A stretch of 64,000 nt of DNA from Nocardia terpenica (lineage in GTDB: Bacteria > Actinomycetota > Actinomycetes > Mycobacteriales > Mycobacteriaceae): positions 1,550,001-1,614,000 of the forward strand of contig NZ_JABMCZ010000005.1 in the NCBI RefSeq assembly GCF_013186535.1, in the 5' to 3' direction. Shown piece by piece: positions 61,614 through 64,000 of the stretch. The position numbers and the translations under genes are program-made. How positions within the stretch are numbered: the first letter of the stretch is position 1; the number at the start of each line of letters is the position of its first letter. The notes beneath the pieces were generated by a model. That model was not told the origin of the DNA. It saw only the letters and a list, made by a program, of their open reading frames with translations, and did not search any database.

Positions 61614-62111
61614 GTGTCAGAACCGCAGCCCGCTGTCGCTCCACACCCCGATATCGCTCACCTGGCCCCGCTCCTGGGCACCTGGCGCGGCTCCGGGCAC
61701 GGCGAATATCCGACGATCGATTCGTTCGACTACCACGAGGAGATCCGCTTCGGTCACGTCGGTCGGCCGTTCCTCACCTATCGTCAGCGCACCCGCCACG
61801 CGGGCGACGGCCGCTCGCTGCACGCCGAGACCGGCTACCTGCGCTGCGCGGGACCCGACCGCATCGAGCTGATCCTGGCGCATCCGACCGGCATCACCGA
61901 GATCTGCGAGGGCACCCTCGCCGTCACCGACGGCGATCTGAGCCTGGAGTTGGACTCCACCCACATCGGCCGCACCACCACCGCCAAACTGGTCACCGCC
62001 CTGGGGCGTTCGTTCCGTTTGTCCGGTGACACCATCGACTACACGCTGCGCATGGCCGCGGTCGGCCTGCCCACCCAGCATCACCTGGCAGCCAGCCTGC
62101 ATCGCGCCTGA
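61614..62111 (+). CDS. Nitrobindin (heme-binding beta-barrel, THAP4/FABP-like)
   Basis: A 165-residue, ten-strand barrel like M. tuberculosis Rv2717c: LLGTWRGSGHGEYPTI is the family signature and QHHLAASLHRA carries the proximal His ligand near the end. Ferric nitrobindins isomerise peroxynitrite and bind NO. A -10-like TATGCT (61601-61606) ends seven bases before GTG 61614, suggesting a leaderless transcript; ATG 61602 is the alternative. No Shine-Dalgarno is present, in keeping with this. Confidence 0.88.
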   Translation: MSEPQPAVAPHPDIAHLAPLLGTWRGSGHGEYPTIDSFDYHEEIRFGHVGRPFLTYRQRTRHAGDGRSLHAETGYLRCAGPDRIELILAHPTGITEICEGTLAVTDGDLSLELDSTHIGRTTTAKLVTALGRSFRLSGDTIDYTLRMAAVGLPTQHHLAASLHRA

Positions 62112-62291
62112 AGAACGCCGCCGCATAACAGATCGACAACGGGCATCGCCACGACCTGGGGATCGCATCCGGCGGGCCGGGCCCGGGGTTGTCGGCACAA
62201 CGAATCTCGTTCTACCGTTTGCGAGTCGGCGAACAGCTGGCGACCACCGATTCGAGCTCTTCGACCTCACTCACCCACAAGGGAGCGGATT

Positions 62292-62447
62292 ATGAAGCGT
62301 TCGACGTTGACCCTGATCACCGCGGGCATGATTCTGGCCGGTACCGGCGCCGTCGAGCTGCTGGGTGACGCCTCGGCCGGAGCCAGGACCGCGGTGGATC
62401 ACGCCCCCGGAACGTGCGCGCACGGAACGGAGGTGCACTCGCCATAG
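62292..62447 (+). CDS. 51-residue secreted peptide
   Basis: A small gene with GGAGCGG before ATG 62292. The product has a Lys/Arg start, a hydrophobic core (LTLITAGMILAGTGAVELLG) and a plausible Ala-x-Ala cut site, leaving about 25 residues containing two His and one Cys. A strong terminator follows at 62476. No family was recognised. The match of start signal, signal peptide and terminator supports a real gene. Confidence 0.6.
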   Translation: MKRSTLTLITAGMILAGTGAVELLGDASAGARTAVDHAPGTCAHGTEVHSP

Positions 62448-62475
62448 ACATGCCCCCAGCACAGTTTTCGCGACC

Positions 62476-62515
62476 CGGCGGCCGGATGCCCCTGTAACAT
62501 CCGGCCGCCGTTTTT
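62476..62515 (+). terminator. Rho-independent terminator
   Basis: A perfect 13-bp stem (CGGCGGCCGGATG at 62476-62488 with its complement at 62498-62510), a nine-base loop and five T. It ends the transcript of the small secreted peptide. Confidence 0.88.
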
Positions 62516-62567
62516 CCGGCCAAAACATGCCGGAATGACGAAACATCCTGAACATGCCGGAATCACG
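62515..62567. repeat. Copy of the CCGGCCAAAA-type palindromic repeat
   Basis: TCCGGCCAAAACATGCCGGA (62515-62534) has six-base inverted arms and matches the arms of the repeat at 59703-59817. A second half-copy, AACATGCCGGAATCA, follows. It lies at the 3' end of the penicillin-binding protein gene. Confidence 0.6.
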
Positions 62568-64000
62568 CCGGGCCCGGCGGCAAGGACGCCAGCATGTCGC
62601 GGGTCGTCGCCACGGCGTTGTCGGAGCTGCCGCCGCGCACCAGCAGCGTCGCGAAGGCCATATCGCCGCGGTAGCCGATGAACCAGGAGTGCGAGCCGCC
62701 GTCCACCTCGGCCTCCCCCGTCTTCCCGAACACCTCGCCCTGGTCGGCGATCCGATCGGCCGTCCCGGCGGTCACCACCTTGCGCATCATCAGGCGCAGC
62801 TGGGCGACCACGTCGGGCGCGAGCGCCGGGCGGTCGCCGTGCACGACCGTCTCGTGCCCGGAGATCAGGTAGGGCGTGGGCACCGAGCCGTGCGCCACGG
62901 TCGCGGCCACCAGCGCCATGCCGAACGGGCTCACCACCACCTTGCCCTGCCCGATGCCGTCCTCGGTGCGCAGCACCTGTTCGTCGGCGGGCGGCACCGA
63001 CCCCGACACCGTCGGCAGCCCGGCGACCGCATAGTCCGGTCCCACACCCAGTTCCGCGGCGGCTCGGGTGAGCGCGTCGGGAGCGAGCTGACTGGCCAGC
63101 TTCGCGAACGCGGTGTTGCAGGACCGGGCGTAGGCGTCGATCATCGGCGCGTCGCCGATCGTGAAGAGGTTGTAATTCGGAATCGTGCGCTGGCCGATGA
63201 CGATTCGGCTCGGGCACGGGACCAGGGTGTCCGGCGTCGCCAGCTTGGCCGACAGCACCGCCGCCGCGGTCACCGTCTTGAACGTCGAGCCCGGCGGATA
63301 CAGCCCGGAGGTCGCCACCGGACCGTCGGCGTCGGCGGCCCGGTTCTGCGCGACCGCCAGCACCGCGCCCGTGGACGGTTGCAGCACCACCATCACGGCC
63401 TGCTCCGGCCGGGCGTCGACGGCATGCTGCGCGGCGTTCTGCACGGTGCGGTCGATGCTCAGCGAGAACGACGGAGCCGGTTGCGGGGCAACCTCTTTCA
63501 GCACATCGGTGTCGACGCCGTTGGCATTGACCGTGACCACGCTCCACCCGGCCTTGCCGTCCACCTCGGCGATGACGGTCTTGCGCACCTGGGTCAGCAG
63601 ATCCGGGGCGAAACCGCGGTCGGTGGGCACCAGGTCCCATTCCTTCTCGGTCACCACGCCCGGCAGGCCGAGCAGGTCGTCGCCGATCTGCCCGTAGTCC
63701 TGATCCGACAGCACCGCAACGGTATACGCGCCGTTCGCCTGGCGCGCGCCGTCCAGGATCGAGTCCGCGGTCAGCTTGTCGTCGAAGGGTCCCAGCGCGG
63801 TGGCGAGCGCGTCGGCGACGTAGCCCGGATCGGGAGCCGCGTGGAAGGTGAACGAAATCCGGTGCACCACACCGGGAATCAGCACATCGCTGCCGGAGCG
63901 CTCGTTGACGCGGGCGCGCGGGGCCGGATTGGCGCGCAGCTCCATGAACTGGGTATCGCCCAGCTTGGGGTGGATGTCCGAGGACGCCCAGCGCACCTGC
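62563..64000 (-). CDS. Class B penicillin-binding protein (Rv2864c-like), 5' end outside window
   Basis: The frame runs open through the right edge, so the N-terminus and any signal are missing. An NTF2-like N-terminal domain is partly visible (QVRWASSDIHPKLG), followed by the dimerisation region and a transpeptidase domain with all active-site motifs: STFK in PPGSTFKTVT (acyl-enzyme Ser), SCN and KTG in FGKTGEAE. It cross-links peptidoglycan outside the membrane and is the target of beta-lactams. About 478 codons are present. The stop lies inside a palindromic repeat. Confidence 0.9.
   Translation of the reverse strand, partial: QVRWASSDIHPKLGDTQFMELRANPAPRARVNERSGSDVLIPGVVHRISFTFHAAPDPGYVADALATALGPFDDKLTADSILDGARQANGAYTVAVLSDQDYGQIGDDLLGLPGVVTEKEWDLVPTDRGFAPDLLTQVRKTVIAEVDGKAGWSVVTVNANGVDTDVLKEVAPQPAPSFSLSIDRTVQNAAQHAVDARPEQAVMVVLQPSTGAVLAVAQNRAADADGPVATSGLYPPGSTFKTVTAAAVLSAKLATPDTLVPCPSRIVIGQRTIPNYNLFTIGDAPMIDAYARSCNTAFAKLASQLAPDALTRAAAELGVGPDYAVAGLPTVSGSVPPADEQVLRTEDGIGQGKVVVSPFGMALVAATVAHGSVPTPYLISGHETVVHGDRPALAPDVVAQLRLMMRKVVTAGTADRIADQGEVFGKTGEAEVDGGSHSWFIGYRGDMAFATLLVRGGSSDNAVATTRDMLASLPPGPA

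Noticed and set aside
1..64000. CRISPR array or complete insertion sequence
   Set aside because: No regularly spaced direct repeats longer than the 12-base unit at 59.7 kb, and no intact transposase were seen.

Overview
The window is high-GC actinobacterial DNA. The gene families point to Nocardia or a close relative in the Mycobacteriales: DosR-regulon-type genes (Acg nitroreductases, an Rv1733c-like protein, tandem-Usp proteins), an NmtR/CtpJ nickel/cobalt pair close to the Mycobacterium tuberculosis proteins, a 13E12/DUF222 remnant under a mycobacterial-type LexA box, a Pls/PosA synthetase and an Rv2864c-like penicillin-binding lipoprotein. The genus call is inference from family resemblance only.

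Layout. 1-7.8 kb: the end of hypD, hypE, and a tightly overlapped operon for a group 3b-type NAD(P)-linked [NiFe] hydrogenase (iron-sulfur beta, cyclic-nucleotide-fold protein, flavin gamma, small and large subunits), its maturation protease, a 50-residue membrane peptide and an Acg nitroreductase. 7.9-15.1 kb: a hypoxia/dormancy block on the minus strand (Usp, Rv1733c-like, second Acg; DUF6069; phosphoketolase-Usp) with a good DosR-box match at 14686-14705. 15.1-20.7 kb: quinone reductase, CBS-domain ClC channel, secreted-type esterase, and small membrane proteins. 20.7-23.1 kb: nmtR and ctpJ, divergent around a dyad operator. 23.1-25.95 kb: a complete lasso-peptide cluster (B2, B1, cyclase C) with an unlisted 38-residue precursor at 25833-25949.

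26-34.5 kb: MerR remnant, YfhO-like membrane protein, MarR, a TetR-ABC-FtsX export operon and two F420-type Ddn-fold proteins. 34.5-36.2 kb: two CrcB fluoride channels interleaved with DUF190 proteins. 36.4-43 kb: a Crp-like regulator, two MerA-like flavoprotein disulfide reductases, a glutaredoxin remnant and a multicopper oxidase whose Tat signal is frameshifted. 43-47 kb: a Tes/MJ0619-like radical SAM enzyme with a partner methyltransferase, divergent from a DUF427 gene, then an MFS transporter. 47-51.7 kb: a gene graveyard (PAP2, ChrB-like, DUF222, RAM-GAF regulator, cyclase and MalY remnants) between intact methyltransferases. 52-64 kb: more conserved chromosome: DUF5995, a Pls-like synthetase coupled to an M1 peptidase, XRE-DUF5753 regulator, ABC-2 permease pair, nitrobindin, and the 3' part of a penicillin-binding protein.

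Regulation. A 17-bp sequence close to CAACTGTTGCAKACTGC lies upstream of five separate transcription units between 18 and 30 kb, always pointing at the gene. This suggests a local regulon joining the ClC channel, the esterase, a zinc-ribbon membrane peptide, the YfhO protein and the TetR-ABC operon. The most promising new biology is the lasso peptide with an Ala1-Asp8 ring prediction, this shared motif, and the radical SAM/methyltransferase pair with its tandem operators.
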